Assembly: GCF_030064895.1 (NCBI RefSeq)
Contig: NZ_JASJEB010000122.1
Span: 1 to 48,073 of the forward strand
Direction of reading: 5' to 3'
DNA: 48,073 nt
Origin: Crocosphaera sp.
GTDB taxonomy: Bacteria > Cyanobacteriota > Cyanobacteriia > Cyanobacteriales > Microcystaceae
In this document: positions 33,259 through 41,979 of the stretch, piece after piece
How positions within the stretch are numbered: position 1 is the first letter of the stretch
How the letters are laid out: every line of letters starts with the position of its first letter
Program-made: the position numbers and the translations under genes
Notes under the pieces: generated by a model
What the model saw: the letters and a program-made list of their open reading frames with translations, nothing else
Database searches by the model: none
Told to the model about the DNA's origin: nothing

Positions 33259-33458
33259 AGGTTAAACTTCTAAGTAGATATATTTTTGAGATGTCCCTTT
33301 GGTAGCTGCCAGGGGACTCCTTTTATTTTACCGAAATAATACCAGAGCATTAAAGCCATCCTCCCTTAGATAGTGCTTTGTTTGCCTGACTTCACTCCGT
33401 TACCCCTTCTAGGATAGGATGGAAAGAATCTAAAATTGTCTAATTGTATTAACAACTT

Positions 33459-33863
33459 ATGTTTTTCAAATCTGCCTTATCTCGTATTCTAGCCTTAGTT
33501 TTAGTCGCGGTGGTTACTTTGACAGGGTGTGGTAATGATTCAGGTGTACTGTCTGGTAATTACAGCGAAGATACCTTAACCGTAATCGAAACCTTAACCA
33601 CAGCGATCAATCTCTCCGATGACGCTGAAAATAAGCAAGAGATTCAATCTTTAGCCAAAGAACAGATTAATGACTATATTTCTCGCTATCGACGTAATGG
33701 TGAGTCCGGGGGACTTCGTTCTTTCACCACCATGCAAACGGCATTAAATTCTCTTGCAGGTTACTATACTTCTTATGGGAGTCGTCCCCTACCTGAAAAG
33801 TTGAAAAAACGCTTAAAACAAGAATTTAAGCAAGCAGAAGTGGCCATCAAACGAGGCATTTAA
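33459..33863 (+). CDS. psb27: Photosystem II assembly lipoprotein Psb27
   Basis: 134 residues with a lipoprotein signal ending LTGC (lipidated Cys 24), then the Psb27 four-helix protein: DDAENKQEIQSLAKEQINDY, ISRYRRNGESGGLRSFTTMQ, TALNSLAGYYTSYGSRPLPE and KKRLKQEFKQAEVAIKRG. It binds CP43 on the lumenal side and keeps the manganese cluster from assembling too early during PSII biogenesis and repair. The distance to the following terminator is short, indicating a single-gene transcript. Confidence 0.97.
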   Translation: MFFKSALSRILALVLVAVVTLTGCGNDSGVLSGNYSEDTLTVIETLTTAINLSDDAENKQEIQSLAKEQINDYISRYRRNGESGGLRSFTTMQTALNSLAGYYTSYGSRPLPEKLKKRLKQEFKQAEVAIKRGI

Positions 33864-33885
33864 AATTTTTTTGCTTATAATGTTC

Positions 33886-33914
33886 AAAGGTTTGATTATT
33901 CAAACCTTTTTTTA
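33886..33914 (+). terminator. Rho-independent terminator of psb27
   Basis: AAAGGTTTGA (33886-33895) pairs perfectly with TCAAACCTTT (33900-33909), and the T-run continues beyond the stem. It lies 22 bases after the psb27 stop codon. It also shows that the next gene cannot begin upstream of it without being cut. Confidence 0.92.
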
Positions 33915-33933
33915 TTACTCTTTTATACAAGCT

Positions 33934-35022
33934 ATGATTTCTAAACTTACTCTCTCTTTACTCACAAGTCTTATTTTAAGCAGTAGTATTGCCCCTGTTT
34001 TGGCTTCTGCTGATTCTCCTTTACTTGTATCACAAACCTCTAGTCAGAAACAATTAGATGAATTATTACGTCGAGGTAGAGATTATGTAGAAAAAAAAGA
34101 CTATCAACGGGCGATCGCTATCTATCAACAAGCAGCCAGTTTAGACAATGATAACGCTAAAATCTTTTCAGGAATCGCTTATTTACACAGTCAACAGGGC
34201 AACTATTCAGCGGCAGTAAAATATTATCAAAAAGCCCTTTCTATTGATTCGAGTAACCCTAATTTTTATTATGCTTTAGGGGATAGTTTAGCTAATGTTG
34301 GAGATAATAATAATGCTGCTTCGGCCTATTATTATGCTATTCAACTAAACCCTAAATTCACTAAAAGTTATATTGGTTTAGGGGTAGTTTTACTACGTCA
34401 AGAAAATTATGAAGGGGCAGCAGAAGCTTACAAAAGAGTGATCGCCCTGGAACCTAATAACCCTGAAGCTTTTGCTATTATGGGATCGTCTCTATTACAA
34501 CAAAAACAACTAGATGAAGCTTTACAATATTTAGGAAATGCGGTTCAACGCTTTCCCCGTGATGTGGATTTAAGATTATTATTAGCTACAACTTATTTAC
34601 AACAAGGTCAATTAGAATTAGGAAAAGAACACTTAAAAAGAGCAGAAAGAGTCGATCCCAGAAATATTAAAGTTCAGTTAAAAATTGCCCGTATTTATGA
34701 AGTTCAAGATAATCTAGACGAAGCCCTTAGTATTTATCGTCGCATCTCATTTTTTAATAGAAAATTACCAGAAGCTTACGCAGGAGTTGGTAGAATTCAA
34801 TTAGCACAAAAAGATTATTTAGGAGCAATTATTACTTATAAAGATTTAATCGAAGTTATACCCGATAATCCTGAACCTTATTACTATTTAGGAATGGCTT
34901 TTAAGGAAAGAGATAGAGCGGGGGAAGCTAAAAAAGCTCTGGAATATGCGAAAAAACTTTATCAAGAATACGATAATACAGAAGGAGTCAAAAAGGTTGA
35001 TGAATTGTTAAAACAACTATAA
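33934..35022 (+). CDS. Secreted/periplasmic TPR repeat protein
   Basis: About 362 residues. It starts with a signal peptide (MISKLTLSLLTSLILSSSIAP-VLASA) and continues with about eight to nine tetratricopeptide repeats. Typical segments are DYQRAIAIYQQAASLDNDNA, NYSAAVKYYQKALSIDSSNP, NYEGAAEAYKRVIALEPNNP and NPEPYYYLGMAFKERDRAGE. TPR arrays bind protein partners. The open frame begins at 33871, but that part runs through the psb27 terminator and is not signal-like, so I use the ATG at 33934. Likely periplasmic or thylakoid-lumen scaffold; the partner is unknown. Confidence 0.88.
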   Translation: MISKLTLSLLTSLILSSSIAPVLASADSPLLVSQTSSQKQLDELLRRGRDYVEKKDYQRAIAIYQQAASLDNDNAKIFSGIAYLHSQQGNYSAAVKYYQKALSIDSSNPNFYYALGDSLANVGDNNNAASAYYYAIQLNPKFTKSYIGLGVVLLRQENYEGAAEAYKRVIALEPNNPEAFAIMGSSLLQQKQLDEALQYLGNAVQRFPRDVDLRLLLATTYLQQGQLELGKEHLKRAERVDPRNIKVQLKIARIYEVQDNLDEALSIYRRISFFNRKLPEAYAGVGRIQLAQKDYLGAIITYKDLIEVIPDNPEPYYYLGMAFKERDRAGEAKKALEYAKKLYQEYDNTEGVKKVDELLKQL

Positions 35023-35149
35023 CAGGTATAATGATAGGTATAGCATTTTCATTGCCGAGATAAACCGTAACGCAGTCTTCCTGACTGTTGCTTACGATTT
35101 GTCTATGTAACTGTCTTAAATTGTTCATAATTTACTAGGAGTTATTATC

Positions 35150-35734
35150 ATGGTAAAAACCCTTTCTACTATGCTACCTTTGGGTACAAAAGCCCCAGAT
35201 TTTTCTTTAGAAGATGTGGTATCAGGAAATAAAATTTCTCTCCATACTTTTGCCGATAAAAAAGCTTTATTGGTGATGTTTATCTGTGTTCATTGTCCTT
35301 TCGTGAAACATCTTCAAGATGCCCTAGCAGCAATAGGAAAAGAATATGTAGATAAAGGTTTAGGTATTGTCGCTATTAGTTCTAATGATATCATTAAGCA
35401 TCCTGATGATGCCCCCGAAAAAATGAAAGAAATGGCAGCAACATTAGGGTTTAATTTTCCTTTTTGTTACGATGAAAGTCAAGAAATTGCTAAGGCTTAT
35501 ACTGCTGCTTGTACCCCCGATTTTTTCTTATTTGATCACGACAATACCTTAGTTTATCGTGGACAATTTGATGATAGTCGTCCTGGAAATGATTTGCCTG
35601 TCACCGGAAAGGACTTAAAAGCAGCTATAGAAGAGGTTTTACTGGATAGAAAGGTTGATACTCAGCAAAAACCTAGTATTGGCTGTAACATCAAATGGAT
35701 AGCCGGTAATGAACCCCCTTACTTTGGCGCGTAA
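35150..35734 (+). CDS. Thioredoxin-like (AhpC/TSA/redoxin) protein
   Basis: 194 residues with an AhpC/TSA-type thioredoxin fold: APDFSLEDVVSGNKISLHTF, the CVHCPFVKH active-site segment with a C-x-x-C pair, EKMKEMAATLGFNFPFCYDE, PDFFLFDHDNTLVYRGQFDD and a C-terminal NIKWIAGNEPPYFG. The C-x-x-C places it among thiol-redox proteins rather than one-Cys peroxiredoxins. AGGAG lies ten bases before the start. This type is common in cyanobacteria and its substrate is not established. The fetB-like gene follows after 26 bases. Confidence 0.88.
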   Translation: MVKTLSTMLPLGTKAPDFSLEDVVSGNKISLHTFADKKALLVMFICVHCPFVKHLQDALAAIGKEYVDKGLGIVAISSNDIIKHPDDAPEKMKEMAATLGFNFPFCYDESQEIAKAYTAACTPDFFLFDHDNTLVYRGQFDDSRPGNDLPVTGKDLKAAIEEVLLDRKVDTQQKPSIGCNIKWIAGNEPPYFGA

Positions 35735-35760
35735 TCTTAACAACTGGGGAGAATTATCCA

Positions 35761-36543
35761 TTGGGTGGCGCAATTGAATTGGATTTGTTAGATTTAGGGT
35801 GGTCATTGGGTATTATGGCTATTGCTGTGGCCTTGTCCAACTGGCAACGGTTAGACTTAGAAGGTCAACTTGTCTTAGCCACCGGGCGATCGCTGTTTCA
35901 ACTTTTAGCAGTGGGTTATGTCATAGCTGCTATCTTTGAATTAAACCATCCTATCCCCGTTTTAGTCATTTTGGGGTTGATGTTGACCATTGCTACCCAA
36001 GTCACTCGTAACCGCATTTCTCAGAAGATTAAGGGACTGTTTCCTTTGGTTTGGGTGTCCTTATTGGTAAGTAGTGGTTTAACTCTCAGTTACGTCCTCG
36101 TTTTAATTATTCAACCGAATACTTGGTATTCTCCCCAGTATATAATACCATTAACGGGCATGATTCTAGGAAATTCTATGAATAGTGCTTCGTTATCGGG
36201 AGAACGTCTTCTTAATACTATTTCTCATAACCAACGTGAAGTAGAAACCTATTTATGTTTGGGGGCGACTCCTAAAGAAGCGATCGCTAGTTATCGAAAA
36301 GAAGCTATTCGAGTTAGTTTAATTCCTACGTTAAATCAAATGATGGTGGTAGGTATGGTTAGTTTACCGGGAATGTTTACGGGACAAGTATTAGCCGGAA
36401 ATAACCCTTTAAACGCAGCTTCCTATCAAGTTTTAATTTTATTTATGATTATGTTGACCAATATTTTAACTGCTATTTTTGTGACAGAAGGGGTTTATCG
36501 TAGTTGTTTTAATGAACAAGCACAGTTGGTAATTAATAATTAA
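35761..36543 (+). CDS. fetB: FetB/UPF0014-family ABC permease
   Basis: 260 residues with six to seven membrane helices. Family motifs are present: LATGRSLFQLLAVGYVI near the N terminus, PLTGMILGNSMNSASLSGER in the middle, YLCLGATPKEAI with SLIPTLNQMMVVGMVSLPG, and MFTGQVLAGNNPLNAASYQ. In E. coli FetAB this permease with an ATPase exports iron and protects against peroxide stress. No fetA-type ATPase is adjacent. The start is a TTG with GGGGAGAA about ten bases upstream; no in-frame ATG gives a full-length protein. Cotranscription with the thioredoxin-like gene is likely and would fit oxidative stress. Confidence 0.87.
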   Translation: MGGAIELDLLDLGWSLGIMAIAVALSNWQRLDLEGQLVLATGRSLFQLLAVGYVIAAIFELNHPIPVLVILGLMLTIATQVTRNRISQKIKGLFPLVWVSLLVSSGLTLSYVLVLIIQPNTWYSPQYIIPLTGMILGNSMNSASLSGERLLNTISHNQREVETYLCLGATPKEAIASYRKEAIRVSLIPTLNQMMVVGMVSLPGMFTGQVLAGNNPLNAASYQVLILFMIMLTNILTAIFVTEGVYRSCFNEQAQLVINN

Positions 36544-36563
36544 TAGTTAATAGTTAATAGTTG
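36537..36563 (+). repeat. 7-bp tandem repeat (TTAATAG)
   Basis: TTAATAG occurs three to four times in direct 7-bp register beginning at the fetB stop codon. It belongs to the same class of heptamer repeats as the loci at 3413, 11285, 36691 and 45102. Confidence 0.8.
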
Positions 36564-36690
36564 ATTTTGGAAACTTATTTTTTAGTATGAAACTTAAATC
36601 ATTCTTATTAGTGATCTGAGTTAGATAGAAGGAAATTTATAGATAACTCATCAAAATCAGAAGTTTCAAACACTGATTATCTCATGGAAA

Positions 36691-36743
36691 AAACTCCAAC
36701 TCCGAACTCCGAACTCCTAACTCCTAACTCCTAACACCGAACT
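36691..36743 (+). repeat. 7-bp tandem repeat (AACTCCG/AACTCCT)
   Basis: AACTCC plus G, T or A repeats seven times with a 7-bp period, the longest heptamer array in the window. It lies in the spacer before hpnB (36544-36809), which contains no gene. Confidence 0.88.
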
Positions 36744-36809
36744 CAGGTTACTTAGCATTTTCTATCTATATGAGTTATACTATATTTAGAATTGTGAGAG
36801 AGTGAAATT

Positions 36810-38003
36810 ATGGTAAATATCTTAATAGTAATTGTTAGTTTATCTTTAATTATTTGGATTTATTTATTACTATTTAGAGGTGGTTTTTGGTTAAGTAATC
36901 AACGTATTAATAATAATCTTCAACCCTTAGATGAATATCCTTCTATTTGTGCCATCATTCCTGCTCGTAACGAAGCAGATGTTTTGCCTATTAGTTTAAA
37001 ATCTTTGTTAAATCAAGAGTATTCTGGAGATTTTTCTATTATTTTAGTCGATGATCAAAGTGATGATAATACGGGAAATGTAGCCCAAGAAATTGCAAAT
37101 ATTTGTAAAAAGGATGGACAATTAAAAGTTATTTCTGGACAACCATTAGCAACCGGTTGGTCAGGAAAATTATGGGCAATGAAACAAGGAATTGAAGAAG
37201 CAAATAAGCTAGATAATAAGCCTGATTATTTACTATTAACCGATGCTGATATTGAACATCATAATAGCAATTTACAAGAATTAGTTAAGCAAGCAGAAAC
37301 AGAAAAATTAGCCATGACTTCTCTAATGGTGAAGCTAAGATGTGACAGTTTTTGGGAACAGTTTTTAATCCCGGCTTTTGTCTTTTTCTTTGAAAAACTT
37401 TATCCCTTTTCTTGGGTTAATAACCCTCGTAATAAAATGGCAGCAGCAGCAGGAGGATGTATCTTAATTCGTCGCCAAATTTTAGAAGAAATTGGGGGAA
37501 TAGAAGTAGTTAAACAAGCTTTAATTGATGATTGTTCTTTAGCAGCAGCAGTTAAGGCCAAATTACAAGAAGATAGAGAAAATATAGAGCAAGGAATTTG
37601 GTTAGGTTTAAGCGAAAAAACCTTGAGTTTGCGACCTTATGATAACTTAGATTCTATTTGGAATATGGTAGCAAGAACTGCTTATACACAGTTGAATTAT
37701 TCTCCCCTATTACTAATAGGAACATTGTTAGGATTAACTATAGTTTATTTAGTCGCCCCTATTAGTTTAATAATCGGATTAATTATTAATAGTTCAGCTA
37801 TAATTATTCTGGGTGGTATAACTTGGTTATTAATGACCATTTCTTATCTTCCCACTCTGAAATTATATCAATGTTCTGTTTTCTGGGGCTTAACCTTACC
37901 TCTGATTGGTCTTTTATATGGTCTAATGACCCTAGACTCTGCTTGGAGACATTGGCGCGGAAAAGGAGGGGGTTGGAAAGGACGAGTTTACGTCAATTCG
38001 TAA
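36810..38003 (+). CDS. hpnB: Hopene-associated glycosyltransferase HpnB
   Basis: 397 residues: an N-terminal membrane helix (1-22), a family 2 glycosyltransferase domain and three C-terminal membrane helices. The transferase motifs are CAIIPARNEADVLP, VDDQSDDNTG, the HpnB-specific GWSGKLWAMKQG, the D-x-D LLTDADIEHH, and a late IDDCSLAAAVK. HpnB belongs to the hopanoid lipid pathway, acting on the extended side chain of bacteriohopanetetrol; its exact sugar is not settled. Other hopanoid genes (shc, hpnA, hpnC-H) are not in this window. Confidence 0.87.
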   Translation: MVNILIVIVSLSLIIWIYLLLFRGGFWLSNQRINNNLQPLDEYPSICAIIPARNEADVLPISLKSLLNQEYSGDFSIILVDDQSDDNTGNVAQEIANICKKDGQLKVISGQPLATGWSGKLWAMKQGIEEANKLDNKPDYLLLTDADIEHHNSNLQELVKQAETEKLAMTSLMVKLRCDSFWEQFLIPAFVFFFEKLYPFSWVNNPRNKMAAAAGGCILIRRQILEEIGGIEVVKQALIDDCSLAAAVKAKLQEDRENIEQGIWLGLSEKTLSLRPYDNLDSIWNMVARTAYTQLNYSPLLLIGTLLGLTIVYLVAPISLIIGLIINSSAIIILGGITWLLMTISYLPTLKLYQCSVFWGLTLPLIGLLYGLMTLDSAWRHWRGKGGGWKGRVYVNS

Positions 38004-38136
38004 ATTATTTTAACTTTTTCTAGCTTTTTCCGCTTTTTTCTTGTAGGTTAATCATTAGTATTCGTAGGGGCATAATAGTATTATGTCCTGATATATTCTT
38101 GCTTCTAATATATTATTACTAACTGTAAATATTGCG

Positions 38137-39222
38137 ATGGTTGAACCAATCATTAATGCTATTAACAACGAAAATTATGAAGAAGCTTCTAAACTGCTTC
38201 AACAGCTACAGGAACAAGAATCAGATAACATTTGGATTCCATTTTATCAAGCCCGTTTAGCTGAAGCTAAAGGAGATTTCACCTTTGCTAATCAACGTTA
38301 TCGAGAACTTTTACCTAATATCGTTAACCCTAAACTAATGATACAGATTCGTCAAGGGATTGAACGAATTAACCAACAGGAAATTGAACAACGTCAAACC
38401 GCTTTAGACCAAGCAATGGAAAAAAGCGGGGCCGAAGAAATGGGAATGTTAGTGCTTGAGGCCATTGCTAATGAGTCCAAGAAGGCAGCAGCCCAGAAAT
38501 TTGGGGAAATTATGGGAATTGACGCTTACACGGCTAGATTACAACTCCCTAGTCGTTCCTGGAGATTATATCGTACTGGAGCAATCGGTAAGCTAAAATT
38601 TCAAGCAGAACAACTGCAACAAGCAGAAATTCCTTGTTTTACTGCCTTGGTTGGTCATGTCAATGCTTTAAAGGTGTACAACGTTCTTTATATCGAGTCC
38701 ATTGAGTCCAAGGTTACTATGGTTTACGAACCGAAAAAAGGACAACGGGAGATTTTTACGTTTGACTTGTCGGAAGTGGGACAACAGGTACATGGTTTAC
38801 TACCTATTTTTGAAGAATGTGTGGATGTTGGTTTAAAGGGTAAGTTAAAACGGAAAATAGAAGTTTTAGATTATGCAAAAATCTGTGATCTTCATCTACC
38901 TCAAAAGCAAACTATCATTCGTTTATGTGATCAACAATATCGTTTTTTAGAAGGAATGGCTTTTTCTGACCAACAAAAATCCCAAGATGGCCAAGCAACC
39001 ATGAGAAAAAGTTGGCAACATATTATGGCTTTTCTCTCTGAAAAAATTACATCTCTTCCTACTTACTCCGAGTTTACACCTTTTGGAGAATCAGCTATTG
39101 ATTTTCAGGAGTTACTCAGACTTATTAAACCCCATATTGGTCTATTACGTCGAGAAGAAACTCCTTGGGATGCTGCTTTTCATGTATACAGTAGTCTGGC
39201 TTTTACTAAAACATTTTCTTAA
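38137..39222 (+). CDS. Hypothetical protein with N-terminal TPR-like helices
   Basis: 361 residues. The first 110 residues are TPR-like helices (INNENYEEASKLLQQLQEQE and FYQARLAEAKGDFTFANQRY). A long polar helix follows (about 105-150). Then comes a mixed alpha/beta region with SRSWRLYRTGAIGKLKFQAE, which begins a domain I do not recognise, with a core GHVNALKVYNVLYIES. It appears to be conserved in cyanobacteria. There is no membrane segment or signal peptide. It ends 34 bases before the AtzG-like gene, so it could be cotranscribed with atzG-atzE. Confidence 0.75.
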   Translation: MVEPIINAINNENYEEASKLLQQLQEQESDNIWIPFYQARLAEAKGDFTFANQRYRELLPNIVNPKLMIQIRQGIERINQQEIEQRQTALDQAMEKSGAEEMGMLVLEAIANESKKAAAQKFGEIMGIDAYTARLQLPSRSWRLYRTGAIGKLKFQAEQLQQAEIPCFTALVGHVNALKVYNVLYIESIESKVTMVYEPKKGQREIFTFDLSEVGQQVHGLLPIFEECVDVGLKGKLKRKIEVLDYAKICDLHLPQKQTIIRLCDQQYRFLEGMAFSDQQKSQDGQATMRKSWQHIMAFLSEKITSLPTYSEFTPFGESAIDFQELLRLIKPHIGLLRREETPWDAAFHVYSSLAFTKTFS

Positions 39223-39256
39223 AAAATCAAAACCCTTTCAGACAAGATAAAAAGCT

Positions 39257-39451
39257 ATGAATAATAATGAAAATAACCTCCAATTGAAACAATATATTGA
39301 ACAAACTTCTATCATGATTGATTTACCTATTGACCCTGAATTTCTGCCAGGAGTTGTGGATAACTTGACAAAAATTTCTGAAATTGCTACTTTATTCACT
39401 GAATTTGAACTACCTGAAAATATTGAAGCTGCCCCTATTTTTAAACCGTGA
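39257..39451 (+). CDS. atzG: AtzG-like small subunit (GatC-like)
   Basis: 64 residues: a single GatC-like helical protein of the AtzG/DUF4089 type, with LQLKQYIEQTSIMIDLPIDP, EFLPGVVDNLTKISEIATLF and a C-terminal PENIEAAPIFKP that matches the P-A-P-V-F-x-P ending of the family. It stabilises the AtzE amidohydrolase as GatC does GatA. Its stop codon overlaps the GTG start of atzE (GTGA), giving strict translational coupling. In the s-triazine pathway AtzG-AtzE hydrolyse 1-carboxybiuret; the cyanobacterial substrate is unproven. Confidence 0.85.
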   Translation: MNNNENNLQLKQYIEQTSIMIDLPIDPEFLPGVVDNLTKISEIATLFTEFELPENIEAAPIFKP

Positions 39452-40812
39452 CTATTCTTTCTTTCGATGCTATTTCCCTCGCCCAAAAAGTCAAAAATCA
39501 AGAGATTACAGCTACGGAAGTTATCAAGCAATTTCTTGATAATATTGAACAGCGAAACCTCAGATTAAACTGTTTTACAACTATTCTTAAAGATCGGGCT
39601 TTTGAACAAGCAAAAAATATCGACGATAAAATAGCAAAAGGAGAAAATTCTGGACTTTTAACAGGGGTTCCTTTTGCAGTAAAAAATCTTTTTGATATTG
39701 AAGGTGTTATAACATTAGCTGGCTCAAAAATAAACAAAGAAAATTCACCAGCAACAGCAGATGCAACAGCAATTAAAAAATTAAAAGCAGCAGGGGCGAT
39801 ATTAGTTGGTGCTTTAAATATGGATGAATATGCCTATGGTTTTGTGACGGAAAATAGTCACTATGGGGCAACTCCTAACCCCCATGATTTAAGCAGAATT
39901 TCTGGTGGTTCTTCTGGGGGTTCTGCTGCTGCTGTTGCTGCTAGTTTAGTTCCCTTTTCTTTGGGATCAGATACAAATGGTTCGGTTAGAGTTCCTGCTG
40001 CTTTATGTGGTGTTTTGGGTTTAAAACCGACTTATGGGAGGTTATCGAGGGCCGGTACTGTTTTATTTTCTAATAGTTTAGATCATATCGGTGGCTTTAC
40101 TCGAACTGTGAGAGATATGGCAGCTATTTTTGATGTTTTACAGGGTCAAGATCAATATGATCCTGTTTGTACTTCTTTGTCTCCTCAATTGTGTTTTGAT
40201 AAGCTAGATGATGGTATTGAAGATTTGAAAATTGCTGTTGCAGGAAACTATTTTTTAGAAGGGGCAGAAGCAGAAGTATTAGAAGTGGTTGAAACCGTAA
40301 GCAAACTGTTAAATACTAAGGAAATAATTAGCATTCCCGAAGCACATCGGGCCAGGGCCGCAGCTTATATTATTACCGCTTCTGAAGGGTCTAACTTTCA
40401 TTTAAAAAATTTGCGATCGCGTCCTCAAGATTTTGATCCAGCGACGAGAGATCGCTTTTTAGCAGGGGCGTTTATTCCGAATGCTTGGTATATACAAGCC
40501 CAAAGGTTTCGTCGTTGGTATCGAGATCAAGTTAAAGAAATTTTCCAAAAAGTTGATGTTATTATTGCCCCAACAACTCCTTGTGCTGCTACGACCTTAG
40601 GACAAGAAAAAATGACTATTAATGGAGAAGAAATATTAATTCGTCCCAACTTAGGCCGCTTTACTCAACCCTTATCTTTTATTGGCCTACCTGTGTTATC
40701 TTTTCCCATTTTAAGACCTAATAAGTTACCCTTGGGAATACAATTAATTGCTGCACCCTATCAAGAGTTAAAAATATTGCAAGTAGCAGCTTTTTTAGAA
40801 GAAAAAATATAG
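39448..40812 (+). CDS. atzE: AtzE-family amidohydrolase (amidase signature)
   Basis: 454 residues with the amidase signature triad: Lys79 (VPFAVKNLFD), the cis-Ser in SGGSSGGSAAA (about 155) and the nucleophile Ser179 in SDTNGSVRVPA. Also seen are LVGALNMDEYAYGF and NPHDLSRISGGSS, both typical of the AtzE branch rather than GatA, and LKPTYGRLSR. Start is GTG at 39448 overlapping the atzG stop. AtzE releases ammonia from carboxybiuret or related amide compounds; the pair may help recover nitrogen from small amides (inference). Cytoplasmic heterotetramer with AtzG. Confidence 0.93.
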   Translation: MTILSFDAISLAQKVKNQEITATEVIKQFLDNIEQRNLRLNCFTTILKDRAFEQAKNIDDKIAKGENSGLLTGVPFAVKNLFDIEGVITLAGSKINKENSPATADATAIKKLKAAGAILVGALNMDEYAYGFVTENSHYGATPNPHDLSRISGGSSGGSAAAVAASLVPFSLGSDTNGSVRVPAALCGVLGLKPTYGRLSRAGTVLFSNSLDHIGGFTRTVRDMAAIFDVLQGQDQYDPVCTSLSPQLCFDKLDDGIEDLKIAVAGNYFLEGAEAEVLEVVETVSKLLNTKEIISIPEAHRARAAAYIITASEGSNFHLKNLRSRPQDFDPATRDRFLAGAFIPNAWYIQAQRFRRWYRDQVKEIFQKVDVIIAPTTPCAATTLGQEKMTINGEEILIRPNLGRFTQPLSFIGLPVLSFPILRPNKLPLGIQLIAAPYQELKILQVAAFLEEKI

Positions 40813-41125
40813 ACAATTCATATTTTGTACAATTTGTCAATATAAAAACAAATGTATTTAAGTTCATTGTTAGTATATCTGCTCAAAACAGAAGAAAAAA
40901 GAGAGAACAAGAGACTATCGGTTAGAAGAGTTTAACGAGGTTATAATGGTTACAAACCCCTTTTTTAGAGCAAGACATACTATGCCTTGATTATCAGTCT
41001 TTACGATCATACCATAAAGCCGAAACTTCGTTGACTATTGAAAATTATTTTCATATTTTTCTTAAGGAAGATTTAATACTACTTTTAAACTATTAATAAA
41101 TTTAAAAGTTATTAATAGGTTTAAC
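40813..41125. other. Spacer with an orphan open segment
   Basis: This 313-base spacer shows no start-to-stop gene. Around 40960-41096 a 48-codon stretch without start codon reads LEQDILCLDYQSLRSYHKAE and onward to a stop. It looks protein-like and may be the tail of a decayed gene, but I do not recognise it. No terminator or inverted repeat is evident. Confidence 0.4.
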
Positions 41126-41482
41126 TTATGTCCAACGACGGAAAGCAGATAAAACCTTGCCTAAATAGTCTTCACTCGGTCCATAATTAGCTGCTGTATC
41201 AAAGTAACGAATACCCAATTTTAAGGCTGCTTCAATCTGTGCGATCGCTTCTTTTTCTTGTCCATATTTAGATAAAGGAGTTTGTCCTGCACCCCCTAAA
41301 CCTAAGATGGGAACAGACACTCCAGTATTGCCAAAGATACGTTCGGGTAAAGGTTCAAGAGGAGAAAACATAACTTCTTCAACAGTTTCGGATTGGTTGA
41401 TGTTTTGACAAGCAACAGTCCCCAAGAGACTCATTCCTGCTAATAGAAAATTACGACGGGTTTTAAAAGAAATCATGGTCAT
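41126..41482 (-). pseudogene. Truncated aldo/keto reductase with Tat-lipoprotein signal
   Basis: Only the first 118 residues of an aldo/keto reductase remain. The signal contains the twin-arginine RRNFLLAG (R9-R10) and a lipobox VAC (Cys25). Then come RIFGNTGVSVPILGLGGAGQ and the active-site start GIRYFDTAANYGPSEDYLG with catalytic Asp and Tyr. The frame ends at SAFRRWT, where full-length enzymes continue for another 200 or more residues with the catalytic Lys and His. The downstream bases do not continue the family in any frame, so this is a truncation rather than a single frameshift. Probably nonfunctional. Confidence 0.85.
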
Positions 41483-41622
41483 TTATTAATAGATTTTAAG
41501 ATGGAATCGGAGCCACTTAAATCTAATATAAGATGGAGATATAAGAGAGTTGCTCTTCAGAAGAGAAATATTAATATTTTTCTCTGTAAATGTTTGAGCG
41601 TTAGTCCCTTTAGTCGTGTTCA

Positions 41623-41955
41623 ATGGTGGTAAAGATGAGCATGGGGAAGTTTATGAAGGCAGTTTTAGCAGGTTTAGGAACAGGTTTGTGTTTAATGAGC
41701 CTCATAGCAGCAGTAGATGATAAAGATCAGTGGTCATGGGAAGCTTTTGGTGTAGGAGTAGGTTTAGGTTTAGTTACATTCTCTATCGTGCAGGAAATAG
41801 AGGATAGAAGAACATACTGGCTTTTGTACCAAAGCGATAACAAGAGAATGAAAATGCTCAGTGACCATAAAAATCTTGAGTCGAGCTTGTTGCCAATTAT
41901 CAAGGAAAATTTAGATAAAGAAAGAGAGGTTCTTAATGGTGATTCTGACTTTTGA
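41623..41955 (+). CDS. Small membrane protein, first of a tandem paralogous pair
   Basis: 110 residues. Two hydrophobic segments (AVLAGLGTGLCLMSLIAAV and FGVGVGLGLVTFSIVQEI) are followed by a cytoplasmic tail EDRRTYWLLYQSDNKRMKML and a charged helix. The next gene has the same order of elements: AGxxTGxCLMS, a second Gly-rich helix, D/E-I-E-D/E-RR-x-Y-x-LL-x-QS, and a K-x-N-x-x-x-E-x-x-x-LN-x-DS ending. So the two arose by duplication. The gene is about 15 bases from the next. Unknown function; no recognised family. Confidence 0.65.
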   Translation: MVVKMSMGKFMKAVLAGLGTGLCLMSLIAAVDDKDQWSWEAFGVGVGLGLVTFSIVQEIEDRRTYWLLYQSDNKRMKMLSDHKNLESSLLPIIKENLDKEREVLNGDSDF

Positions 41956-41979
41956 ATAACTTAAACGGAGGTGATAATA

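Noticed and set aside
33871-33933. Earlier start for the TPR protein
   Set aside because: The segment includes the psb27 terminator, and the ATG at 33934 begins a normal signal peptide.
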